Shown: positions 59,001-64,000 of the stretch, piece by piece | Numbering within the stretch: position 1 is the stretch's first letter | How the letters are laid out: each line of letters begins with the position of its first letter | DNA from: Enchytraeus crypticus | Lineage: Eukaryota; Annelida; Clitellata; Enchytraeida; Enchytraeidae | DNA length: 64,000 nucleotides | Assembly (NCBI GenBank): GCA_905160935.1 | Contig: CAJHZI010000418.1 | Coordinates: 1,901,501 to 1,965,500 of the forward strand | Reading direction: 5' to 3' | Notes under the pieces: model-generated | The model's input: the letters and a program-made list of their open reading frames with translations, nothing else | Database searches by the model: none | What the model was told of the DNA's origin: nothing | Program-made: the position numbers and the translations under genes

Positions 59001-59936
59001 ACGAAAGCTATGAATGGAATAAGTTTTTACAGGAGTATTGGTAAAGTCGTAAAGTAAAGCCGATGTTAACGTCAGTTTCATCTCTCGAAACCGATATCAT
59101 TGATGGGCGACCCCAGTATACGAACCCACACATACTGATTCGTCGTCGGATATCTTACCGACATCGCCACTGGCTCCAGCCATTACCTTATAGTAATCAA
59201 ATGTCAGGCATGAATTCACGTAGGCCCCCTAGTTATTAAATTCATCAACAAATGTGAATTTAAAACACCCTTGAAGGTAAGCCCTTCTGACGTTAACGTT
59301 AAAACTACAAAAATATGAGATACTGTAATAAGCAGTTTATGATATTATTCAATATGTAACCAAATTACAATCCGTAAGCTAATTTTTGTGACGATAGATC
59401 AAGTGTGTCTAGTCGTCATGAAGATAAACGCTTCTGAACCTTAAGGTTGAACGCACGTCACCCTAAGTTAGGCTATAGTCACTGACATCGCTTTCGTGTG
59501 AGGAAACTGACGTCAACATTAACTTTACCGGCTTTTAGTGTGTTTAACGTTAAGGTCAGAGTTCTTTAACTATCAGACCCTCTATGCATCGCTTGATATT
59601 GTTACAGACTAATAGTGCTCGATGTTGTCATTGATGACTGTAGCACTCTTATTGTTTTTAATATTATTAGACGGGATCGTGATATTTGGAATCATCCTGG
59701 GATCTCTCATAGTCCTGGTGTTCGCCTGGTGTGCCCTGTCCATGGACTGCTCCAGGAGTGTCAAATCCTCCTTAACCCCTGTAGCCAGCCCTCCCCATCT
59801 CCCCCCACACCCGCCCCCGATGCCCCCATCTGATCAGAATATGGGCGACTATCAGCCGATCTTCGGTAAACCGGCTCTTTACGGGACGTCCGCCTTTACC
59901 AGCCGTGTACATAACCACTGGAACCCTCCTGTTTGA
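34121..59936 (+). CDS. Gene B: ADAM-family transmembrane metalloprotease-disintegrin with mucin stalk
   Basis: Twenty-one coding exons join in frame into 1223 codons plus stop; each is listed separately. Domain order: signal peptide (1-24); prodomain with six to seven N-glycosylation sequons (N56, N97, N106, N123, N132, N157, N221) and cysteine-switch Cys212; furin-type site RKKR (228-231); reprolysin protease with HELGHNFGLNHD at 383-394 (zinc ligands His383, His387, His393; catalytic Glu384) and Met-turn Met413; disintegrin (458-545, no RGD); Cys-rich domain (about 552-695); EGF-like (696-722); Thr-rich stalk (740-1110); membrane helix (1138-1158); Pro-rich tail. All catalytic residues are present, so it should be an active sheddase after prodomain removal in the secretory pathway. 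It is longer than a typical 750-900-residue ADAM because of the stalk. The subfamily cannot be assigned without a tree. Confidence 0.93.
34310..34490 (+). repeat. R3 repeat, diverged
   Basis: 'gtgaggaaggcaacaggaaa' to 'aatatgtaccttagacccacc', in gene B intron 1. Confidence 0.7.
34511..34750 (-). repeat. SINE-like R2, minus orientation
   Basis: 'acacgcattatagtgaaatg', 'cagtccagtgaatgtccgag' and 'gacgttatccctacactatt' are the complement of the R2 copy at 11143-11372. Confidence 0.8.
35314..35414 (+). CDS. Gene B exon 2: prodomain
   Basis: Phase 1 to 0. Encodes HLTKDWSNIENYDMVRLDAF and a sequon NST (N56). Acceptor gctgaaaacag, donor GTGAGA. Confidence 0.85.
35849..35938 (+). CDS. Gene B exon 3: prodomain linker
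   Basis: Thirty codons, phase 0. Gly/Ser/Thr/Pro-rich (TTKGPGSRSTTAGLPPP) then VDFEIGR. Donor GTAAGT. Confidence 0.82.
36025..36085 (-). repeat. R4 fragment
   Basis: 'aaggtttaacgtccctttct' and 'gatttcagagacgtccctc' in intron 3. Confidence 0.7.
36861..36937 (+). CDS. Gene B exon 4: prodomain
   Basis: Phase 0 to 2. HLKNFTLTVRMKNETVILDL resembles the conserved ADAM prodomain strand. Sequons N97 and N106. Acceptor tatttaacag, donor GTTAGT. Confidence 0.87.
36960..37026. repeat. (CT)n microsatellite
   Basis: Pure CT with one 'atg' break; probably the complement of an R3 (GA)n tail. Confidence 0.93.
37040..37172 (-). repeat. SINE-like R1
   Basis: 'ttcaacgtcagcttcatctc', 'gatatcagtgacgg' and 'cttaccgacaacgccac' in R1 order; gene B intron 4. 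Confidence 0.8.
37846..38100. repeat. 35-bp tandem repeat in gene B intron 4
   Basis: Units start with 'aatgacaaatattgta' at 37875, 37910, 37945, 37980, 38015, 38050 and 38085 (period 35), with a shorter one near 37846. Each unit carries 'tattaacag', an acceptor-like string, upstream of exon 5. Confidence 0.95.
38175..38247 (+). CDS. Gene B exon 5: prodomain
   Basis: Phase 2 to 0. RLLIASNYTEMMVMKNETMM follows the conserved LL..NYTE prodomain signature. The motif MKNET also occurs in exon 4. Donor GTAGGA. Confidence 0.87.
38250..38560. repeat. Degenerate tandem repeat, about 30-35 bp unit
   Basis: 'cctcaatgacattaatatttta' and close variants recur about nine times from just inside the intron 5 donor. 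Confidence 0.75.
38938..39145 (+). repeat. R4 element, plus orientation, with (TTGA)n tail
   Basis: 'cagacgtccctgacattgcc', 'ctcgaggaaccggacg' and then a long TTGATTGA tract. Confidence 0.82.
39146..40447. other. Gene B intron 5, distal part
   Basis: No assigned repeat or exon. Overlapping short frames near 39159-39660 lack any domain sign. Confidence 0.5.
40448..40530 (+). CDS. Gene B exon 6: prodomain, STC motif
   Basis: Phase 0 to 2. HCYYIGVVRGFENSSAAVST followed by CNGI matches the ADAM prodomain core H-C-Y-Y-x-G ... S-T-C-x-G. Acceptor cgtgatcgcag, donor GTAAGT. Confidence 0.93.
40875..41003 (-). repeat. SINE-like R1
   Basis: 'gctaatgttaacgtcagttt', 'gatgtcaatgacgg' and 'actgatccgcggtcaa' in R1 order. 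Confidence 0.85.
42440..42800. repeat. ATT/AAT/ATTTT simple repeat block
   Basis: Mixed AAC, AAT, ATT and ATTTT tracts around a G/C-rich 'gccctgggct...gggccctgggct' motif. Apparent Ile and Asn frames are artefacts. Confidence 0.92.
42825..42935 (-). repeat. R4 element
   Basis: 'actttacgtcagtttcctc', 'ggatgatgtcagggacgtcc' in R4 order; part of the head is missing. Confidence 0.75.
43670..44075 (+). repeat. R3 element with long (GA)n tail
   Basis: Diverged R3 ('gaaagcaacgagaaactact', 'ggctacataaaagtgtggat') followed by GA repeats with GTGA interruptions at 43886-44070. The minus-strand Ser/Leu frame is an artefact. Confidence 0.75.
44523..44653 (+). CDS. Gene B exon 7: prodomain end with cysteine switch
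   Basis: Phase 2 to 1. GAFYIRDESYFIEPD corresponds to the conserved Y-x-IEP segment, and LNHMGCG supplies the cysteine-switch Cys212, which would ligate the zinc in the latent enzyme. Confidence 0.92.
45238..45392 (+). repeat. R5 element, plus orientation
   Basis: 'ggctccagaaattgctacaa' and 'gttaaactgggattcaaggg' then (ATG)n; complement of the other R5 copies. Confidence 0.65.
45565..45617 (+). CDS. Gene B exon 8: small linker exon ending in RKK
   Basis: 53 nt, phase 1 to 0. GANPIPTNSSETSSRKK with sequon N221. The furin-type site RKKR is split between this exon (RKK) and exon 9 (R). Skipping exon 8 would shift the frame. Confidence 0.87.
45640..45850 (-). repeat. R5 element with (ATC)n/(TTC)n end
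   Basis: ATC and TTC triplet tract followed by 'ttccctataattccagttta' and 'gatacgaatagatcctctct'. The acidic minus-strand frame here is a by-product of the triplet repeats. Confidence 0.75.
46260..46343 (+). CDS. Gene B exon 9: start of metalloprotease domain
   Basis: Phase 0. Begins with the last Arg of RKKR. TRVVEMYIVNDKSQ matches the first beta strand of reprolysin domains. Acceptor ttataattgtag, donor GTAAAC. Confidence 0.88.
46344..47051. other. Gene B intron 9
   Basis: No assigned repeat or extra exon seen. Confidence 0.5.
47052..47123 (+). CDS. Gene B exon 10: metalloprotease domain
   Basis: 24 codons, phase 0. FEKYQRNADMVYKRAIEVVN, the helix after the first strand. Donor GTTCGT is weak. 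Confidence 0.85.
47747..47913 (+). CDS. Gene B exon 11: metalloprotease domain
   Basis: Phase 0 to 2. DIYIVIVGQQIWMDSDQIRI is the conserved I-x-V-V-x-x-E/Q-x-W strand. Ends HYNDQAFLIT at CATCAC|GTAACC. The last 9 exon bases and the first 25 intron bases are the unit of the following tandem array. Confidence 0.9.
47905..48158 (+). repeat. 34-bp tandem array duplicating the exon 11 splice donor
   Basis: Eight units start at 47905, 47939, 47973, 48007, 48041, 48075, 48109 and 48143, exactly 34 bp apart. Each carries a version of CCTCATCAC|GTAACC. Units 4 and 5 have changed donors (AAGTAG; ATTTATCACGTAACC). Reading past the first donor gives ACG TAA, an immediate stop. Confidence 0.97.
48868..48961 (+). 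CDS. Gene B exon 12: metalloprotease domain
   Basis: Phase 2 to 0. VVGRAYLGALCGGYSCGVIA matches the G-x-A-y-x-g-x-C segment before the active site. Donor GTAAGT. Confidence 0.92.
49010..49105 (-). repeat. R3 3' end, minus orientation, with (CT)n
   Basis: CT tract then 'tagtgcattgcctaatggcagg', the complement of the R3 tail 'cctgcc..tggc..tgcact'. Confidence 0.7.
49521..49650 (-). repeat. SINE-like R1
   Basis: 'gctaatgttaacgtcagttt', 'gatgtcagtgacgggcgag' and 'gatccgcggtcgaataactt' in R1 order. Confidence 0.88.
49745..49872 (-). repeat. SINE-like R2, head side lost
   Basis: 'acacgcattatagtgatgta' to 'cagtccagtgaatgtccga', where it breaks into TA-rich sequence. Confidence 0.75.
49873..50080. 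repeat. (TA)n-rich block immediately before exon 13
   Basis: TA and TATC/TATG-rich tracts, with the core TA run at about 50012-50048. It extends to within a few bases of the exon 13 acceptor. Confidence 0.92.
50083..50222 (+). CDS. Gene B exon 13: zinc-binding active site
   Basis: Phase 0 to 2. Contains HELGHNFGLNHD (383-394) and the Met-turn CIMGY (Met413). All zinc ligands and the catalytic Glu are intact. The acceptor 'tattatctgtag' has almost no polypyrimidine tract. Confidence 0.96.
50280..50580 (+). repeat. R3 element
   Basis: 'gtgttgtgtccggaacattg', 'aggaagcaacggaaaaccat' and 'aatatgtaccttagacttacc', ending in GA-rich sequence. A further GA tract near 50660-50690 may belong to a second R3 end. 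Confidence 0.8.
50581..51331. other. Gene B intron 13, middle part
   Basis: AT-rich with a short GA tract near 50660. No exon seen. Minus-strand frames over the GA tracts are artefacts. Confidence 0.5.
51332..51472 (-). repeat. SINE-like R1
   Basis: One of the best R1 copies: 'gctaatgttaacgtctgttt', 'gatgtcagtgacgggcgagc', 'gatccgcggtcgaatatctt' and 'accgacatcgccactg'. It lies about 65 bp upstream of exon 14. Confidence 0.9.
51536..51809 (+). CDS. Gene B exon 14: protease end and disintegrin first half
   Basis: Phase 2 to 0, 274 nt. Completes the protease, then QCGNGLVEPGEDCDCG opens the disintegrin domain (Cys458). GCCSGC, KC and LCC cysteines follow in canonical order. Overlapping frames on both strands here are shadows. 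Donor CAG|GTAGGC. Confidence 0.95.
51803..51905 (+). repeat. Tandem repeat duplicating the exon 14 splice donor
   Basis: CTGTCAG|GTAGGCAC recurs at 51803, 51841 and 51877 (spacings 38 and 36), each followed by 'attaatcagtaa'. The in-frame TAA in that string would end any transcript that used a downstream donor. Confidence 0.95.
51998..52129 (+). CDS. Gene B exon 15: disintegrin second half
   Basis: 44 codons, phase 0. VCRESKGFCDLSEYCSG and LCPSDVF match the disintegrin loop and C-terminal half. No RGD; the loop reads CRESKGFCD. Donor GTAAGT. Confidence 0.94.
52135..52387 (-). repeat. Two consecutive SINE-like R1 copies
   Basis: A diverged copy (52135-52255) is followed directly by a better one (52256-52387). 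Both read on the minus strand, with 'cttaacgtcagtttcatgct' and 'attaacgtccgtttcctaac' respectively. Confidence 0.8.
52388..54179. other. Gene B intron 15
   Basis: Apart from the repeats listed separately it holds two clusters of 'ttttactta/gactt' words (52995-53160 and 53860-54040). The latter clusters look like old copies of one short tandem sequence. No additional exon seen. Confidence 0.5.
53416..53605. repeat. 23-bp tandem repeat with one inverted copy
   Basis: About seven units of 'catgaactcatctcttgaa' plus 'atcg', preceded by the inverse 'caagagatgagttcatg' at 53416. Confidence 0.92.
54180..54272 (+). repeat. R3 3' end fragment
   Basis: 'ataccatggacctgcc' followed by a short duplication 'gcaggtcca' and a GA-rich tail; it ends about 30 bp before exon 16. 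Confidence 0.65.
54303..54490 (+). CDS. Gene B exon 16: cysteine-rich domain
   Basis: Phase 0 to 2. GYCHRGQCQNRDSQCVTMYG and the later C-Y-S-H-F-N..G-Y-C-G pattern match the ADAM Cys-rich domain. The acceptor 'ttgtaacctgaag' is taken because it keeps phase and the expected cysteine spacing. Confidence 0.92.
54491..55273. other. Gene B intron 16
   Basis: Starts with CT-rich simple sequence (about 54570-54840). The rest is unassigned. Confidence 0.6.
55274..55454 (+). CDS. Gene B exon 17: cysteine-rich domain
   Basis: Phase 2 to 0. EDIFCGTIHCQNG ... GLVQDGAPCGTGK matches the C-G-x-x-x-C and G-(L/V)-V-x-D-G-x-x-C-G signatures. Confidence 0.94.
55455..56075. other. Gene B intron 17
   Basis: AT-rich, no assigned feature. 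Confidence 0.5.
56076..56162 (+). CDS. Gene B exon 18: Cys-rich end and EGF start
   Basis: 29 codons, phase 0. VCQNLKC ... then CGTCSGHG, the beginning of the EGF-like segment. Confidence 0.92.
56525..56580 (+). repeat. R4 fragment, plus orientation
   Basis: 'tatgacgaggaaccagatgtta' and (TTGATTGA) tail. Confidence 0.65.
56735..56910 (-). repeat. R5 element with (ATC)n end
   Basis: ATC tract, 'ttccctttattcccagctta', 'ggttgggatagaccttctct'; similar to 45640-45850. Confidence 0.75.
56983..57091 (+). CDS. Gene B exon 19: EGF-like domain
   Basis: Phase 0 to 1. VCNNLGQCHCDVGWAPPLCD completes an EGF-like fold typical of ADAMs, then a Gly/Ser/Asn linker. Confidence 0.94.
57205..57380 (-). repeat. 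SINE-like R2
   Basis: 'acacgcattatagtgaaatg' to 'ttactctcagatcagcgcga' and a B-box-like 'gagattcgaacc'. Confidence 0.8.
57475..58662 (+). CDS. Gene B exon 20: Thr-rich mucin-like stalk
   Basis: 1188 nt, phase 1 to 1. Encodes about 370 residues of mostly Thr with Ser and Ala, using ACA/ACC/ACT codons. The last part is a tandem of eight-residue units ASTTTTTT and shorter forms, each marked by GCTAGC (58200-58470). It ends PNSPRNCTAVINCGFGG. Expected to be heavily O-glycosylated and length-variable. Poly-Val frames on the minus strand are shadows. Confidence 0.94.
59050..59181 (-). repeat. SINE-like R1
   Basis: 'gccgatgttaacgtcagttt', 'gatatcattgatgggcg' and 'atcttaccgacatcgccact' in R1 order; gene B intron 20. 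Confidence 0.85.
59465..59545 (+). repeat. R1 fragment, plus orientation
   Basis: 'gtcactgacatcgctttcgt', 'gaggaaactgacgtcaacat' and 'taactttaccggctttt'; head missing. Confidence 0.7.
59606..59668 (+). mobile_element. Very short LINE 3' end abutting exon 21
   Basis: 'agactaatagtgctcgatg', 'ttgtcattgatgactgtagc' and 'actcttattgtttttaatatt' match the last about 60 bp of the LINE at 2741-6055. The tail runs straight into the acceptor ATTATTAG. Confidence 0.88.
59671..59936 (+). CDS. Gene B exon 21: membrane helix and Pro-rich tail
   Basis: Phase 1. DGIVIFGIILGSLIVLVFAW is the membrane helix, then CALSMDC and a 60-residue tail with SPPHLPPHPPPMPPS, a likely SH3-domain ligand. Later tyrosines (GDYQPIF, ALYG) could be phosphorylated. 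Stop TGA at 59934-59936. Confidence 0.95.
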
Positions 59937-60874
59937 TTCGTCAATAGCAGGATGCGCTAGCTTAGCGATAAGCTCAGAAGCGTGATGATTTTCGTGAAGT
60001 AGCTTTGTTCAGAGCACTGCCGTTGCTACATATTATTGCCATAGACCATTTTTTAATACAGACATTTATTTATTTTAGGCTTTTTTTTTTTTTTTTTTGT
60101 GATAAATATTGTAGTTTTAAAGGTGAATCGTGTTTTAAGATAAACGCATATATGGTAATGTTTAAGTTATTTATGTGCAATTGTTAATTGACATTGTGTG
60201 GATTTTATATTGTAGAAGTGTAGCTGGCCTGCATATTGTTTGTTTTGTTAGAACAATTTTTGTTATTCTACTGTTTTCTGTCTATTAGACGTTTTTCGCT
60301 CGGATTTTTGGCTAATTATACGTTTTGTCGTGATCAATAATACGATAGAGATTTCCAATATTTTAATTGTGCGATTTCAAATTTAGAGAAATTATTGATA
60401 TAGAATTCTACTACTTTGGATTCTACGAGTTCTTTTTAGAATTATACATGTATACTTGCAATAATAGTTCTAGCTGTTACAAAATATAGTCCATAACCAC
60501 CATTGGTCACTCAAACATATAAACTGATCAGTATATAAAATACCTAAATATTATGTTTATTTAAATGTCAATTTTTCTGGATTATTTCAAATATTCACTT
60601 CGTTTAAACGTAATTTTTACTAGATATGAGCTAATATCAAATAATTAGAATTTCCTGCATCAAAGTGTTCAACAATAGGCAGTGTCTAGGAAGAAAGTCG
60701 AGAGGAATTATAACATAACACCAATTAGAGTGCTACTGTTATCCATGACATCTTCATTATATCAGTATAATAGACTATAAGAAAAAACTTGCAAGACTAC
60801 TATAAAGAAAATATTACATTATGTATGAACATCTTTAGACTACAGAGCATTAAAGATACATATACATGTATATA

Positions 60875-60938
<64 letters not shown>

Positions 60939-62132
60939 AATGCAATTAATATAATTTAGTTATGTAGATTTTAAGTAAACTTAGTATTTAGAAATCCAAA
61001 TTTATATAGATAGGAACACTAGCCAGCCTTTATTCACACGTAGATGAATAGGATATACATAGATATACATTTATTTTCAATGCATTTGTGTTTGTTGTAA
61101 TGCAAGTGTTGTAATGTAATATAATTGTTATTTTATGCTATATTTCTGTACTTTGCTACCTACCACTCCTTGTGGTTTCTATAAAGATTCGTATATTATC
61201 AGAATATAAATTTGAAAGAAACTTAAGAATTGCAGAACAGAATCTTTCGACTGAATTTTTAAAATGTTACAAAGAAAGATAAGCCAAGAAGTATATAAAA
61301 AATAAATTTAAAGGTGTTAATACTTACTGGCAATAATCTGACAAAGTTTTTAGCAACAATTTATGCACGATTGCAACGGAATTTAATGCCATTGATTTTT
61401 TATAATATTGACCAAGAATCTCCATTCCGTATGATTCAAAACTCTTTCAAGATATTACGTGATAGTATGAAACCCAAAGGAAATCCTGCATTTAGATAAT
61501 AAAGGATATAGGCCTATACATATGATAATATGAATTTCTAAAAACATGGTTCATTATGTAGACATATTCTTTTCTATTTAGTTTTAATTGTGTGTATGTA
61601 CTGTGAATTGTTTATTTATTATGTTTAACGTATTTAAAGATGACTCTATTTTAAGCTCAAGCCATACATAAAGTTCTCCGCATGATTTTATGTGCCTAAT
61701 ATTTATATTTATTCGCTTTTTTGTTTATCCTGCCTATGTCTTTCAGAAGGTGTAAATGAAGAATGAAAGAGCATGAGTCTGATTCTGCTTCCGTCACGCG
61801 AACCCTGATGCCATGCTTATATGAAGAAACTGACGTTAAAATGAAAAGTCAAACCTCTGCAGAAAAAAGTCAAATGTCTGTCTCGATATTTTAAGAATAC
61901 CGCGAACATGAGAAGTTACCAGTTTGCTTCAGTACCAGAATGGTATTTATTCTCTAAGGCTGACTGGCTCAGCCTTCTTCACTTTCATTTGGGATTTGAT
62001 TTAGTTGATGCATGCAACTCTGTTGTTACCGGGTATTGGCAGATATTTCCATTTGCTTTATTCCAGTGTAGCATTTATGAAATTTAGAGTAATAATTTTA
62101 AAAGTTCACCAGATAAACTATTAAAGTTAAAT
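59937..62132. other. Gene B 3' UTR and intergenic sequence
   Basis: No reliable polyadenylation site can be chosen. Contains a T-run near 60080, a TA tract (60876-60930), and short frames without support. Confidence 0.45.
60876..60930. repeat. (TA)n microsatellite
   Basis: Uninterrupted TA tract. Confidence 0.97.
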
Positions 62133-62310
62133 GAATAAACGAATAGACATTTTTGCATTTGTTTTTCAAAATTGTGTAGCAATTTCTGTAGCCTAGACTT
62201 TCACCAACTGAAAGCCTTTCTGGAGTTGGTTTGGATCTTAGTGCTTTGTACAACACGACACGTGCAATCAACGGTTGGTTCATTCTTCAGCAACCCGGAC
62301 ACCAAATGGA
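62133..62310 (-). repeat. R5 repeat
   Basis: 'gtagcaatttctgtagcc', 'ttggtttggatcttagtgct' and 'cagcaacccggacacc'. Confidence 0.75.
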
Positions 62311-63294
62311 TATATAAAAATATATTAAAATATGAAATGAAATAAATGTATGATTGTTGATGAGTGGGCTACAAGATTGTGTCTAATATATTTGTTTATC
62401 GCATTCTGTTTTATGCTTTTCGGATACATGTATGGTGAATTTTCGTGTTCCTCTTATTTCGTGAAATGTAGCCTATCATGTGGGCTCCATTTCGCTCAAC
62501 ATTATGTACCTTTACTTTGACTATTATGTACTTTTACCATATATATTACCGTACTCTGGTGAAACAAAAGATATTTAATAGATCAAGTACAACGGACGTA
62601 ATTGACTTGCATAGGAAGTTAGTGCTATTGTAGAAGTTTTAATTAAAATACTTTAACTTTAACAAACTTTTACATGTAATATAAGCTAACATATAATTTT
62701 GATATTTTATTGTGTTTCTGTAGAATTTAATTCTTGCCTTGAAGCTGAAATTTTAGATTTAGTCGTCATATAAATTAAGTTTTAAAGTAATATAGTAAGA
62801 TATTTATTCTTGTTGACTGCCTTGTTCTATATTAAATTAAATTTAATAAAATTTAATTGCTGCAAATTTTCTAAATGAAATAAATATTGCACTACAACAT
62901 AAATTATAGTTAGGTATTTCTAATTAAAATTACACTACAGAAATTAAAAGTTACAGTAACTTCCTTAAAAAGAACAGTATACTGCAAATGCTCGACGCTT
63001 GACTCATTTCATTTTCGATTACCCATAATGAGCACCATTCGTGGGACGCCTTCACAAAATATTTCGTATTTCCTTGCATAGGCGGCAAGTTTAAGATATT
63101 ATAAATATTAAGGAAATCAAGTTCCACTCCCTGCATTTGAACAAGCAGCCTCGTCTCCAGCACCTACACCACTTGACTGTTTAGATCACTTGTTAGAATA
63201 TTAGTGAGTTTTCAACTGAAGTCAACTTCCTCAATCAATGGACCTTGAAATCCAAATTATTTTTTAATTCTGTTAATGTAAGCGTGCGCAGAAA
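62311..63294. other. Intergenic, unassigned
   Basis: AT-rich sequence with no supported gene or repeat family. Confidence 0.45.
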
Positions 63295-63555
63295 TAACAT
63301 TATCCGTGTTATGTCCGCGTCACAGAAGAATAAGCAAAGAATGAGGAAGGCAACGGGAAACCACATCAGAAGCCACAATATTCCCAAGCTATTGGCTGCA
63401 TTAATAATTTTGTAAGGCATTGCCTTTGTAATTGGCCAAATTTGTTGATCAATGGAGTGCTCTATCGGGAACATGTAAATAGGCTGAAAAACATGTACCT
63501 TGGACCTGCCATTTGGCAGAACTCAAGAGAGAGAGAGAGATAGAGAGAGATAGAT
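63295..63555 (+). repeat. R3 element with (GA)n tail
   Basis: 'gtgttatgtccgcgtcacag', 'gaggaaggcaacgggaaacc' and 'catgtaccttggacctgcc', then GA repeats. Confidence 0.85.
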
Positions 63556-63906
63556 ACAGACATAAATTCTATCAATTAACATGAAATAGTTTAAATAAAA
63601 TCAAGGACTTGCTTTTAATTCATTTTTAATTATTTAAGCCTACAACTAGCAAGAAGTTAGTAACTAAAACAAATCTAGATAGTTGTTTGAGTTGTTTCAG
63701 TCTATATCTTTGCACCTATTGCAAGTTTGCAATCAAGTCTCGACAAAGCCTCTACCCTTGCTGATTGATACCGTATTGAGCGACTGTGGCGGCGACAGTA
63801 CTTTACGTTTCAGCATTAGTTTGACGGAGTTTGCTTCTCAATTTAATTAATTTATAAAACAATAACATAGGAGGCTAAGAGTAATATATGTATTACTCTT
63901 AGTAAA

Positions 63907-63907
<1 letters not shown>

Positions 63908-63960
<53 letters not shown>
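63908..63960. repeat. (TA)n microsatellite
   Basis: TA tract ending at the tip of the next transposon. Confidence 0.97.
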
Positions 63961-63962
<2 letters not shown>

Positions 63963-64000
63963 GGCTGCGCATTAAAAAATATCCCCCTAGTACAATTACG
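63961..64000 (+). mobile_element. Tip of a second TA-flanked transposon, cut by window end
   Basis: CAGGCTGCGCATTAAAAAAT followed by ATCCCCCTAG resembles the end of the element at 13-766 (CAGACTGGGGCAAAAAATAA, ATCCCCTAG) and likewise follows TA. Only 40 bp are visible. Confidence 0.55.

Overview
This is a stretch of a metazoan genome, most likely an aquatic invertebrate. It is AT-rich, has long introns, and is crowded with tRNA-derived SINE-like repeats, (TA)n microsatellites, a CR1/L2-type LINE and TA-flanked DNA transposons. I cannot fix the phylum from the sequence alone. There is no sign of bacterial or organellar DNA.

Two spliced genes lie on the + strand; both can be read through with consistent splice sites and phases. 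Gene A (6993-16892, 5 exons, 654 aa) predicts a signal peptide, a disintegrin-like domain, a long Thr/Ser-rich mucin-like stalk, one membrane helix and a cytoplasmic tail. It has no prodomain or metalloprotease. Gene B (34121-59936, 21 coding exons, 1223 aa) is a complete membrane ADAM: signal peptide, prodomain with cysteine switch, RKKR furin-type site, active zinc protease motif HELGHNFGLNHD, disintegrin, Cys-rich and EGF-like segments, a Thr-rich stalk, a membrane helix and a Pro-rich tail. Both genes end with a mucin exon joined in phase 1 to a membrane/tail exon that opens with Asp. They are therefore probably paralogues: a shedding protease beside a protease-less membrane disintegrin that could bind the same partners.

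Layout. 1-770: a fold-back TA-flanked transposon. 770-2500: simple repeats and unassigned sequence. 2515-6190: a degenerate LINE inserted into an older repeat. 6993-16892: gene A, with a dead Tc1-like transposon in intron 2. 16893-33128: intergenic, with SINE-like copies and two large minisatellites (21.1-21.9 kb and 28.0-29.7 kb). 33129-59936: gene B with a possible TATA promoter and 5' UTR exons; its introns are full of repeats. 59937-64000: intergenic, ending in the tip of a second fold-back-type transposon.

Most notable: the protease-less gene A; two separate places in gene B where the exon-intron junction itself is tandemly repeated (8 copies after exon 11, 3 after exon 14), each extra donor lying behind an in-frame stop; a LINE 3' tail that abuts the acceptor of gene B's last exon; and two SINE-like families with different tRNA-like heads that share a central motif.
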